Assembly: GCF_012933505.1 (NCBI RefSeq)
Contig: NZ_JABBNB010000009.1
Span: 124,001-188,000, forward strand
DNA: 64,000 nt
Reading direction: 5' to 3'
Origin: Gordonia asplenii
GTDB lineage: Bacteria; Actinomycetota; Actinomycetes; Mycobacteriales; Mycobacteriaceae
Shown: positions 47,034-54,652 of the stretch, piece after piece
Layout of the letters: each line of letters opens with the position of its first letter
How positions within the stretch are numbered: the stretch's first letter is position 1
Translations under genes and position numbers: made by a program
The notes under the pieces: generated by a model
What the model was told of the DNA's origin: nothing
Seen by the model: the letters and a program-made list of their open reading frames with translations, nothing else
Databases searched by the model: none

Positions 47034-47044
47034 TATCAATGATA
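47034..47044. promoter_or_regulatory. Small palindrome between thioesterase and TetR genes
   Basis: TATCA-A-TGATA, 5-bp arms around a single base, in the 59-bp divergent gap. A possible TetR binding site; too short to be sure. Confidence 0.4.
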
Positions 47045-47082
47045 CAAAACTGTCGCCAGTGGTCATGGCATAGTCTTTGGCG

Positions 47083-47670
47083 ATGCCCCGTCCTCGCACG
47101 CGTGACGCCGACCTGGCCCGACGATTCGTCGACGCGGCGGTGACGATCGTGTGCGACGACGGCGTCGGGGCCTTGACCACGAGACGCGCGTCCGAGGTGG
47201 CGGGAAGTAACGTTGCAGCCCTGAATCAGCTGTTCGGCGGTCGTGAGGGACTGGTCGACGCCGTGATGGCCGACGGCTTCGCGCTCCTTGTCACGGATGC
47301 GCGAGAACGGACGGTCGGGCTCGACGCCGAGGGGCGGCTGCGTGAATTCGCCCGTGTCTACCGCGAATTCGCGCGGCGACACCCCGCGCTGATCGATGTC
47401 ATGTTCGCGCGCCCGCTGAGTGCGGGACGTTCGGTGGATCTCGCCGGGGCGCTCGAAGTCCGCGCGATGTTGACCGGCGCGGTACGGGAGATGTTGGCGG
47501 GTGTCGACAGCGACCACGTCGATGCCGCGGCCCTTGGTTTCGGCGTCTTGATCGAAGGACTCGCGATGAATGAACGACACGGAATCCTGGGCGGGCCCCA
47601 AGCCGCGCAACGTGTGTGGGATGTGGCGGTCGACGGTGCATTGGCCGGTCTTCGGGCGGGTCCGCGCTAA
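47083..47670 (+). CDS. TetR family regulator (divergent from thioesterase)
   Basis: 195 aa. The N-terminal helix-turn-helix (about 10-55) reads LTTRRASEVAGSNVAALNQLFGGREGLVDAV, a variant of the usual TxRxIAxxAGVSxxxxYxHFxxKExLL with N-A-A-L-N in the recognition helix. The C-terminal ligand domain is full length. TAGTCT ends 6 nt before the ATG. Probably represses the thioesterase gene. Confidence 0.85.
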   Translation: MPRPRTRDADLARRFVDAAVTIVCDDGVGALTTRRASEVAGSNVAALNQLFGGREGLVDAVMADGFALLVTDARERTVGLDAEGRLREFARVYREFARRHPALIDVMFARPLSAGRSVDLAGALEVRAMLTGAVREMLAGVDSDHVDAAALGFGVLIEGLAMNERHGILGGPQAAQRVWDVAVDGALAGLRAGPR

Positions 47671-47738
47671 CGGGCGCGGTGGTCGGTCGTGTTGTCAGGC
47701 GTGTCCGGCGGTGTGTGTCGGCTCCGTCGTACGGTCGG

Positions 47739-47798
47739 CAGTGGAACGTTCATGCCACCCCTCGGCACAGTGTTGTGACCGGCATGAACGCTCCACTG
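47739..47798. repeat. 18-bp inverted repeat with 24-nt loop
   Basis: CAGTGGAACGTTCATGCC (47739-47756) and GGCATGAACGCTCCACTG (47781-47798) match at 17 of 18 positions. It lies in the convergent gap between two TetR genes. It could be a bidirectional terminator, though it has no T run, or a small mobile remnant. Confidence 0.6.
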
Positions 47799-47858
47799 TC
47801 GAACCTTCCGCATCTGAGATCGGAAACGCTGTCGCTAGTGACATTTCCTAATCTGTTG

Positions 47859-47878
47859 ATTGTACGAGCGTATGTTAC
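47859..47878. promoter_or_regulatory. Orphan copy of the TetR/KAS III operator
   Basis: ATTGTACGAGCGTATGTTAC matches the KAS III promoter motif at 48567 in 18 of 20 positions, including the TATGTT hexamer. It lies past the 3' end of the TetR gene, where no downstream gene is evident. It may be a decoy site or the relic of a lost gene's promoter. Confidence 0.5.
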
Positions 47879-47928
47879 ATGTCTGGGCTTCGCGCACAAT
47901 ACAGCGGCCGCGGCGGTTCGGGCCGCGG

Positions 47929-48501
47929 TCATCGAGACAGTCCGTCCACGAGCCACGCGATGACGTCCGCGTCCGCTCCGACCTCGGGGGCGCTGCGCAA
48001 GGCGTCGTGGATGAGGTCGGCCACCAGGTCCATCGCGACTTCGACGAACTGAGAGTCGCGGCATCCGGGCCGGTCGCCGCTTAGCGCCCGGCGCAGGAGT
48101 GTGGCGCAGAAGTCGCGCTCGATGTAGCGACGTCGCGTTGCTCCCAGTGCTTGATCTGCGACCGCGGAGAGCGCACGCAGGGGTGCGCTGTTCGTTGCCG
48201 CGGCACCGAGGATCGCCTCGACGCCCGCGGCGAGTGTGGCGGGCGCGTGCGCTTCATCCAGCGCCCGGCCGGCCTGCGCCCACGCACATGCGTAGACCTC
48301 GCCGAAGAGTTCCTGCTTGTCTGAAAAGTAGTGGTACACAGTCCCTTTGCTGACCGCCGAGGCGTCGGCGATGTCGTCGATCGCGGTACCCGCGAACCCT
48401 CGCTTCGCGAACAGGTCCGCCGCGACGCGCACGATTCGCGACCGCGTAGCTGCCCCCTGCCCAGGCCGCCCCACTACCGCGTAGTCCTCTCGTGGGCTCA
48501 T
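47929..48501 (-). CDS. TetR family regulator of the KAS III-AvrD operon
   Basis: 190 aa. Helix-turn-helix (about 18-62) with FAGTAIDDIADASAVSKGTVYHYFSDKQELFGEVY, read as FAGTAIDDIADASAVSKG then TVYHYFSDKQELF. Ligand-binding domain about 75-185. ATG 48501 has AAGGCAGG upstream. Divergent from the KAS III gene across 90 bp that contains the motif ATTGTATGCGCGTATGTTAC overlapping the KAS III -10 box. By analogy with butyrolactone receptors it may sense the product of the operon; that is inference. Confidence 0.88.
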   Translation of the reverse strand: MSPREDYAVVGRPGQGAATRSRIVRVAADLFAKRGFAGTAIDDIADASAVSKGTVYHYFSDKQELFGEVYACAWAQAGRALDEAHAPATLAAGVEAILGAAATNSAPLRALSAVADQALGATRRRYIERDFCATLLRRALSGDRPGCRDSQFVEVAMDLVADLIHDALRSAPEVGADADVIAWLVDGLSR

Positions 48502-48566
48502 CGCACCTGCCTTCACGCCCCAGTCGTTGGCCCAACCGTACTCGGCGAAAGTGCTTGCGCCTATTC

Positions 48567-48586
48567 ATTGTATGCGCGTATGTTAC
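48567..48586 (+). promoter_or_regulatory. Promoter/operator of the KAS III-AvrD operon
   Basis: ATTGTATGCGCGTATGTTAC. Its last part contains TATGTT, which lies 7 nt before the ATG of the KAS III gene, a leaderless -10 box. A near-identical copy at 47859 suggests specific binding by the divergent TetR. Confidence 0.6.
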
Positions 48587-48591
48587 CGACC

Positions 48592-49659
48592 ATGAGTCAG
48601 CAGAGCCGCGGGGCACTAGACGATCCGGGGGCTCCGGCGCGACTTCAGGGCGCAGCTCTCAAGGCCGTGGGGGTGTATCGGCCCGCCACCGTGATCCCGA
48701 ACTCTGCGTTCGGGAATCTGATCGACGGTGATCCCGATGCATGGCTGCGCCGTCGGACCGGCATCGTCGAACGCCGTTACGCGGGCGACGACGAGACCGT
48801 GGTGACGATGGCGGTCGCAGCGTCGCGGGACGCGCTGGATGCGGCGAATATCGTTGCTGCGCAACTAGATTGCGTGATCGTTGCCACTTCGACGCATATG
48901 CAGGCGACGCCGTCGGCAGCGGTGGGTGTGGCTCATCGACTGGGGACGGCGCATGCCGCCGCGTTCGATGTCTCTGCCGGATGCGCAGGATTCAGCTACG
49001 CGTTGAGTTCAGCCTCGGATCAGATCGCCGCGGGAACGAGCCGCCACGTTCTTGTCGTAGGCAGCGAGAAACTCAGCGCCAACATCGATCGGCGAGATCG
49101 GGCTACGGCGCCGCTGTTCGGGGACGGGGCGGGCGCGGTGATCGTCGGCGTGTCACCGACGCACGAGATCGGGCCGGTGGTGTGGGGATCGGACGGAAGC
49201 AAATACGACGTCATCACCCAGAGTCCCACCTGGGGTGACCTGGCGGCCGATCCCACCGTTGCCACCCCGGCCGTCGCCATGGACGGCCCGGCGGTATTCC
49301 GGTGGGCGACGTCGATGCTCCCGAAGATCACCGCCGAGCTCCTCGGGCAACAGCGCGGACGCGACATCCGCGCCTTCATCCCCCATCAGGCCAACGCGCG
49401 CATCATCGACCACACGGTACGGGCCCTGCCGCTCGAATCAGTCGCTGTCGCAACCGATCTCGTCACCAGCGGCAATACGTCTGCAGCGTCGATACCGCTG
49501 GCCATGCATGCCCTGCTCACCTCGGGCGATGCGAAGCCGGGCGACCTCGCGGCCCTCGTCGGATTCGGCGCGGGCATGTGCTGGGCCGGTCAGCTCGTCA
49601 ACCTGCCGGTACCGGCGGCATCACGCCCACAACACCTGACCAACCAGGAAGCAGGATAA
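48592..49659 (+). CDS. Beta-ketoacyl-ACP synthase III (KAS III/FabH-like)
   Basis: 355-aa thiolase-fold condensing enzyme with the full triad: Cys131 in DVSAGCAGFSYAL, His265 in IPHQANARII and Asn295 in SGNTSAAS. Family markers include WLRRRTGIVERRY near residue 51 and FGDGAGAVIV. It is not part of a fatty-acid operon. It heads a four-gene operon with AvrD and two P-loop-fold proteins, so it probably makes the beta-ketoacyl chain used by AvrD. The ATG follows TATGTT by 7 nt; its stop overlaps the AvrD start (TAATG). Confidence 0.92.
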   Translation: MSQQSRGALDDPGAPARLQGAALKAVGVYRPATVIPNSAFGNLIDGDPDAWLRRRTGIVERRYAGDDETVVTMAVAASRDALDAANIVAAQLDCVIVATSTHMQATPSAAVGVAHRLGTAHAAAFDVSAGCAGFSYALSSASDQIAAGTSRHVLVVGSEKLSANIDRRDRATAPLFGDGAGAVIVGVSPTHEIGPVVWGSDGSKYDVITQSPTWGDLAADPTVATPAVAMDGPAVFRWATSMLPKITAELLGQQRGRDIRAFIPHQANARIIDHTVRALPLESVAVATDLVTSGNTSAASIPLAMHALLTSGDAKPGDLAALVGFGAGMCWAGQLVNLPVPAASRPQHLTNQEAG

Positions 49660-50636
49660 TGACTCTCACTCACTCGGCCGCACGGACGTTCTCCGGAATC
49701 CTCGGAAACGCAGCCGGCCGCTATTTCGGCGGCGGATACCGCGACGTCGTACGCCACCTGACTCCCGTGATCCCCACCGACGACCCCGTAACATTCACCG
49801 CCACAAGCCAATTGATCTATCCACAGACGTGGTCGGTGAAATCCGGCGGCACCCTGGTTCCGCACCTCAGCAGCATCGACACGTTGGTGCTCGCTGCCGC
49901 GGCAACGTGCGACGCCGCCCAAGCCGCCTACGAACTCACCGACGCCGATCTCGCCGCCAGTTGGCTGACCGATGTCGCCATCACGGCCGGCTCCCGTCCC
50001 GACGAAGACCTGACGTCGATTCCCGTCACCATCGGCCTGCACTCACTCTCCGGCACCGGACACTCCCGGATATCCGCTGAGTTCAGCGTCGGGTCGCTTC
50101 GCGGTCGCCTCGTCATCGCGCTGCCCGCGCCGGCGGTGCCGCGGTTCACGAGTCGCCCTCGGCCGCAACACAATCCGATCGACTTCTATCAGGGCACGTT
50201 CGGCACTCACGCCGTCGACGCCGACGACGTGCGGGTAGCCGCTGACTGCACGTCGGTCCGGGCTCGCGCCGTCGTGTACGCCGGTGCGACCAGCTACGGG
50301 ACATCGTTCCTGGAAAGCGCGTACGCGCCGACCGTGTCGTTCGTCGACGCCTTGGTCGGTGCCGCGCAACTCGCGCAGATCCTTCTCTACGACCTCGACG
50401 ACGTCGACCGAGCAGCATCCAACACCTTGTGGATGCGCAAACTTCGGCTCACCGCCCACACTCCGGTCCGGCCGATCGACCGCGCGTTCACCGCGCGAAT
50501 GGATGTACGCCGCGCCTCAACCCTGACGATGGGCGGCCGCCACTGGCGCAGCGCCGACTTGACACTCGTCGACTTCGGCGGCATCAGTGGAGGCTGTCTC
50601 CTCGCCCACGCACTGCCTCAGGCGGGCACCTCGTGA
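49659..50636 (+). CDS. avrD: AvrD family protein (syringolide-type acyl-sugar synthase)
   Basis: 325 aa, similar length to Pseudomonas syringae AvrD (311 aa). Shared blocks include RYFGGGYRDVVRHL, IYPQTWS...PHLSSIDTLVL, GSRPDEDLTSIPV, the second-half SFVDALVGAAQLAQILLYDLD and RAASNTLWMRKLRL. The two halves look like repeated hotdog-type folds. AvrD directs synthesis of syringolides, thought to form from a beta-ketoacid and a pentulose, chemistry related to A-factor synthase AfsA. Placed between KAS III and the NTPase pair, it is likely the committing step of a small diffusible signal. One-base overlap upstream, 4-base overlap downstream. Confidence 0.85.
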   Translation: MTLTHSAARTFSGILGNAAGRYFGGGYRDVVRHLTPVIPTDDPVTFTATSQLIYPQTWSVKSGGTLVPHLSSIDTLVLAAAATCDAAQAAYELTDADLAASWLTDVAITAGSRPDEDLTSIPVTIGLHSLSGTGHSRISAEFSVGSLRGRLVIALPAPAVPRFTSRPRPQHNPIDFYQGTFGTHAVDADDVRVAADCTSVRARAVVYAGATSYGTSFLESAYAPTVSFVDALVGAAQLAQILLYDLDDVDRAASNTLWMRKLRLTAHTPVRPIDRAFTARMDVRRASTLTMGGRHWRSADLTLVDFGGISGGCLLAHALPQAGTS

Positions 50637-51169
50637 CGCCCGCGACGGGGCAGCGAATCGTGATATCGGCGGACGCCGCGACGACGGAATCGCTCATCGC
50701 GGCGCTGGGATCGTCCCACCGCGATGTCATCCGGATGCCGCGGCACCCGCACGCATTCCGACCTGGTCCGTGGCCGGCGATCGAAGAGTCACTGCGCCGT
50801 TTCGAGTACCGAGTCAGCCAGGAATCACGGCGGACGTCGTTCCTGTCGTGCGGTTCGGTACTCGACGACTGGGCCGAACTACACACATCGCTGCACCGGC
50901 ACAGCCCTCGCAGCCATCGCGACGCGGCGTTCGCGCGCCGCTACGCTGCCATGTTCGCGACCACCGCTGCCCGCCACGCACGCTGCACCTATACCCTCTG
51001 CATCCACATACCTACCCCCGAACAACGCCCCGACGACGACCTGACGCTGCTCGCCGCGATCAAAGACGCCGGACTCCCACTGATCGCGACCGCCGATGCG
51101 ACCAGCGCGCTGGCGATTCTCGCCGGTGACCAGACCACGGGTCTGGGCCGCGTCGGGGCGATCGCATGA
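50633..51169 (+). CDS. Degenerate paralogue of the downstream NTPase (no Walker A)
   Basis: 178 aa. Aligns along its length with the next protein: IVISADAATTESLIAAL here against LAVSGTYSTGKSTLTEAL there, RRFEYRVSQESRRTSFLSCGSVLDDW against RRFEERVQNESGLDGFISDGSIIHEW (compared in sections: RRFEYRV/RRFEERV, SCGSVLDDW/SDGSIIHEW), and AGLPLIATADAT against LGLPVLTVRGTT. The P-loop Gly-Lys-Ser is replaced by Ala-Thr-Thr-Glu-Ser and part of the lid is lost, so nucleotide binding is unlikely. Overlaps at both ends (GTGA upstream, ATGA downstream) keep it in register with its partners. Probably a regulatory or heterodimer subunit. Confidence 0.75.
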   Translation: MTPATGQRIVISADAATTESLIAALGSSHRDVIRMPRHPHAFRPGPWPAIEESLRRFEYRVSQESRRTSFLSCGSVLDDWAELHTSLHRHSPRSHRDAAFARRYAAMFATTAARHARCTYTLCIHIPTPEQRPDDDLTLLAAIKDAGLPLIATADATSALAILAGDQTTGLGRVGAIA

Positions 51170-51930
51170 CTGCGTTGCGTCTGGCCGTCTCCGGAACCTA
51201 CTCAACCGGAAAGTCCACCCTCACCGAAGCGCTCTCACTCGCCACCGGCATCCCCCGAACACACGCCATGACCTCACGCGAGATACTCGCCGACCTGATC
51301 CCCGGGAAGACGGTCATGGAACTCAACTCCGTCGAGCTTCTCGCGCTGGGGCTGCGGCGCTTCGAGGAGCGCGTCCAGAACGAATCAGGGCTGGACGGCT
51401 TCATCTCCGACGGATCGATCATTCACGAATGGGTCTACGGCCAGGCGCGCGCGGAAACCGGCATCAACCCGGGCGCTCCGGCGATTCTGCGGACCGTCAA
51501 ACGCGTCGCGGGCTGGCGACATAACCACGCATACCGCACCTACCTCGACATCTACGGACAGATCAGCCGTGAACGCGCCGCGACGCTCTACGACGCCTTC
51601 GTGCATCTGCCTGTCGAGTTTCCGCTGCACGACGACGGGCACCGCCCGGTCTCCGAGCCGTTCCGGCACTTGTCGGACACCATGCTCTATGACACCGTCA
51701 CCAGCCTCGGTCTTCCGGTGTTGACCGTGCGCGGCACCACCGAAGAACGCCTGTCGACCGTCCTCGACCACTACCAGCTCCCCACCGTCCTCGACGTCGG
51801 CGACGCCATCGCACAGGCGTCTGACCGCGTCACCCGGGCTCAGCGTCGACTGCAGGACAACGCACGCGTTCTCGCAGCACAGCGCAACACCTCACTGGCG
51901 CGCAGAATCCGATACGCCGCGCGCTACTGA
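51166..51930 (+). CDS. AAA/P-loop NTPase, kinase-like (AAA_28/NadR-kinase type)
   Basis: 254 aa. Walker A GTYSTGKST near residue 10, the Walker B-like FISDGSIIHEW near residue 83, and a C-terminal helical part rich in Arg. The fold resembles the AAA_28 / nicotinamide-riboside-kinase and Ttd14 group, which phosphorylates nucleosides or related small molecules. Last gene of the TetR-KAS III-AvrD operon, so it could phosphorylate the sugar or the acyl-sugar product. Its upstream neighbour is a degenerate copy. Confidence 0.8.
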   Translation: MTALRLAVSGTYSTGKSTLTEALSLATGIPRTHAMTSREILADLIPGKTVMELNSVELLALGLRRFEERVQNESGLDGFISDGSIIHEWVYGQARAETGINPGAPAILRTVKRVAGWRHNHAYRTYLDIYGQISRERAATLYDAFVHLPVEFPLHDDGHRPVSEPFRHLSDTMLYDTVTSLGLPVLTVRGTTEERLSTVLDHYQLPTVLDVGDAIAQASDRVTRAQRRLQDNARVLAAQRNTSLARRIRYAARY

Positions 51931-52009
51931 CACCGGCTGGGCCGCATCGACACCGGCTAGCGGCAACGCTGCTCACTGAAGGTCGCTGATGGGGTGATTG
52001 CTACCGCTG

Positions 52010-52163
52010 GTTGGTCGAGTGCCGTCGTGCGAGGCGCCGTACTGAGCGAGGAACGAGTCGAAGTGAATGAGCCCGTCGGGTTTGTCTGGTTGATCGAATG
52101 GCCGTCGCGCGAGGTGCCGTACCGAGCGAGGAACGAGTCGCAGTGAATGAGCCCGGCGGGTTA
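52010..52163. repeat. Two direct ~75-bp repeats
   Basis: Copies at about 52010-52084 and 52089-52163 share TGAGCGAGGAACGAGTCG and AGTGAATGAGCCCG, each beginning with a TGGT(C/T)GA-like stretch. They lie in a gene-free region of about 1 kb (51931-52946) filled with repeat fragments. A related piece occurs at 16570. Confidence 0.6.
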
Positions 52164-52550
52164 TCGAGATCGGGTGAGACACCGTGCTCGACGCACCCAC
52201 AACGGGCGATCGTGTTTGCGATCGTGTGAGTTCTGCTCTGCCGCTGCGCTTTTGGGTGCTGATTAGAGTTCGCGTTGCTGGGGGTCTCGATATGCCGGCG
52301 GGCTCGCTTAGTAGCCGACATGCGAGCGCCGGCACCGCTGATTCACCGCCCGAATCAATCAGCTGGTGGCGTGTCGCGCCTAATAGAATTGATATCTTGC
52401 GCTCCCCGCTTCGCCACATCCTGCTGGTTGAGCGAGGCGAAGCCGAGTCGAAACCACAGTGACGCTGGGGTTTCATCCTTGCCCGGCCGGTGGGGTTTCG
52501 ACTCGCTCCGCTCGCTCAACCTGGTTTCACCGGTCGGGGCACTGCATCCG

Positions 52551-52866
52551 CTGGTTGAGCCGCGAGGCGCGCAAGCGCGCCGTACTGAGCGAGGCGCTAG
52601 CCGAGTCGAAGTGACGAGCGTGTCGAAACCCCTGTACCACAATGCATTTGATGGTGGCGCACGTGTCGAACTGTGATGGTGTCGAACATCGAGGGATGTG
52701 CACCCGTAGGGTGCACATGCGTCACTTGCCGGGTGACGTCGCCGATATTGGCGCGCATCGTCGAAAGTCGTTGTGGCTGAGAGGTTTCGACACGGACTCG
52801 GCTAGCGCTGCTTCGACTCGGCTAGCGCCTCGCTCAGCACGGCGCTCGGTCCGGCTCAACCAGCAG
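52551..52866 (+). repeat. MITE-like palindromic element, copy 3
   Basis: Same orientation as copy 1; core at 52619-52794. The outer arms are longer because short CGAGGCGCTAGCCGAG-type pieces are duplicated. The central hairpin reads ATGTGCACCC / GGGTGCACAT, where the first and last bases have both changed relative to copy 1 and still pair. Flanked at 52425-52530 by further arm fragments. Confidence 0.82.
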
Positions 52867-52946
52867 AGGGACGCTTCGGCCGGTGGAACCAGGCTCAACC
52901 GGCAGAGGAACGCAACGGTCGTACAACTCTTACGTCCGGCACTCTA

Positions 52947-53585
52947 CTAGGGCGCCCCGCCCGACGAATCGCCCTCGGCGGGCACCAACAAGCCGGTCAC
53001 CATCGCTACCAGCACGCGCTCGATCGTCGACCGGTACCCACGTTTCGTCGGGGACTCGGCAAACGCGACCGCGCCGTCGAAGACCAACTCCAAGACCATC
53101 CGTGCCGCGACGTCGACATCGACGCCCACCCGAAGCTCATCCTCCTGCGCCGCCGTCTCGAAGATCTGGCGGACGAACGGCAGCGACTTATTCTGCTGAA
53201 TCTGGCGCCGGCGATCCTCTCCGATCGCGAAGCCCGCCTGCCGGGACAGCTCCCGAAGCTGTGGATCCTTCGCGTACGCCGACAGCATCGACGAGATCGC
53301 GGTCACGATCACCTCCCGAGTCGACATCGATGGCCGCATCGACTGCTCGATCACGCCCAGCGCCGAGGTGCAGTGCGTCTCGAAGACCTCCGCGAACAGA
53401 CCGGGCTTGTCCGTAAAGTGGTGGTACACAGCACCTTTGCTCACCCTCGCGAGGCGGCCCACCTCGTCGAGCCCCGTCGCGGCGTACCCCTGCTCGACGA
53501 ACAGACGCGTCGCCGCGTCCAGGATCGCGGCTCGCGTCAACAGCGCGTACTCGGCGCGCCGTGACGTCACACCCTCTTCAGCCAT
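52947..53585 (-). CDS. TetR family regulator
   Basis: 212 aa. Helix-turn-helix about 15-62 with AATGLDEVGRLARVSKGAVYHHFTDKPGLF (read as AATGLDEVGRLARVSKG, then AVYHHFTDKPGLF); effector domain about 80-205 including FDGAVAFAES. The ATG follows TAGTGT by 7 nt (leaderless). Lies 122 bp downstream of glfT1 on the same strand and next to the repeat-rich gap. No obvious target. Confidence 0.88.
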   Translation of the reverse strand: MAEEGVTSRRAEYALLTRAAILDAATRLFVEQGYAATGLDEVGRLARVSKGAVYHHFTDKPGLFAEVFETHCTSALGVIEQSMRPSMSTREVIVTAISSMLSAYAKDPQLRELSRQAGFAIGEDRRRQIQQNKSLPFVRQIFETAAQEDELRVGVDVDVAARMVLELVFDGAVAFAESPTKRGYRSTIERVLVAMVTGLLVPAEGDSSGGAP

Positions 53586-53707
53586 GTACGAAACACTACA
53601 GAACGAGGTTTCGGGTCCGAACCAACGAAGTTCGGGTCGCCCGGCGGCGGTCGGTCGGTGCGCAGAAATCTGACGAGGATTGGCCGACCAGCGGCGCACC
53701 CCACTCG

Positions 53708-54652
53708 TCACTGCGGTCGTGAAAACCGTTCTGCCCGGCCCAGTTTCCGCAGCCGCATCCATTCGCGGAAGCCCGCGACGTCGCGTTGTTGGACCAAGAA
53801 GTACCAGCCGAAGCGGGCGTACTCCTGGGGGATCAGCTTGCGCATGCCCGGCTGGCTCATCAGGTAGCCGCGGTTGCGGTAGGTGAAGAACCGCTTGTTC
53901 GCGTTGTCGGGGTACTGGGTGTGCATACGGCCGCCGAGGATCGGGCGGAATTCGTCGCTGCCGTCGGGATGCAGATAAGCGGTGGTCAGGCAGGTGCCGA
54001 AGCGCAAGCCCGAGCGGGTGAGGCGGCGGTGCATCTCCACCTCGTCGCCGCGGAAGAACAATCGCAGGTCGGGCACGCCGATCTGCTCCAGCGTCGACGC
54101 CGAGAACAGCGCCCCGTTCATCAGCGAGGCGATGCCTTCGAGGAAGTCGTCTGACGGGTCGTCGGCGGTCGCATTCGGTCCGCTTTCGGTGCTCGCGAAC
54201 AACTCCGACCGTTTGCGGCGCCACACCAGGCCGCGTCGAAGAGGGAAGGCGAGCGTGTCGGGGTCGTCGATGTTGCACACCACCGGCGACACTTCAGCCA
54301 GTCGATGTCGCCGCGCGCAGTCGAGCAGCGTCGAAAGTACTTGTGGCCCTTCGGGTCTGCCGTCGTCGTCGGCGCACCACACCCAGTCGGCGCCCAGCGC
54401 CAGCGCGTGCAGCATGCCGAGCGCGAAGCCGCCCGCACCACCGAGGTTGTGCTGCGACCCCAGGTAGGTGGTCTCGACGTCGGTGGCCGCGACCAGTTCG
54501 GCGACCCGAGCCTCGGCGGCATTGTCGACGACGACGAGATGATCGACCGGACGATCCTGTGCGGCAATGACTTTCAGCGATTCGGCGAGCAACTCGGCGC
54601 GACGATGCGTCACCACCACCGCGATGACGCGCTCGGTGCTACTCACCGGCAT
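53708..54652 (-). CDS. glfT1: Galactofuranosyltransferase GlfT1
   Basis: 314-aa GT2-type glycosyltransferase, similar throughout to M. tuberculosis GlfT1 (Rv3782): VVVTHRRAELLAESL, TYLGSQHNLGGAGGFALGML, the metal motif WCADDDGRP, SPVVCNIDD, RGDEVEMHRRL and CGxxDEF-like HPDGSDEFRPILGGRMH. It adds the first galactofuranose units to the decaprenyl-linked linker in arabinogalactan synthesis at the inner face of the membrane. The ATG (54652) overlaps the end of the ABC ATPase gene; GTG 54646 is an alternative. Conserved synteny with wzm/wzt homologues. Confidence 0.93.
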   Translation of the reverse strand: MPVSSTERVIAVVVTHRRAELLAESLKVIAAQDRPVDHLVVVDNAAEARVAELVAATDVETTYLGSQHNLGGAGGFALGMLHALALGADWVWCADDDGRPEGPQVLSTLLDCARRHRLAEVSPVVCNIDDPDTLAFPLRRGLVWRRKRSELFASTESGPNATADDPSDDFLEGIASLMNGALFSASTLEQIGVPDLRLFFRGDEVEMHRRLTRSGLRFGTCLTTAYLHPDGSDEFRPILGGRMHTQYPDNANKRFFTYRNRGYLMSQPGMRKLIPQEYARFGWYFLVQQRDVAGFREWMRLRKLGRAERFSRPQ

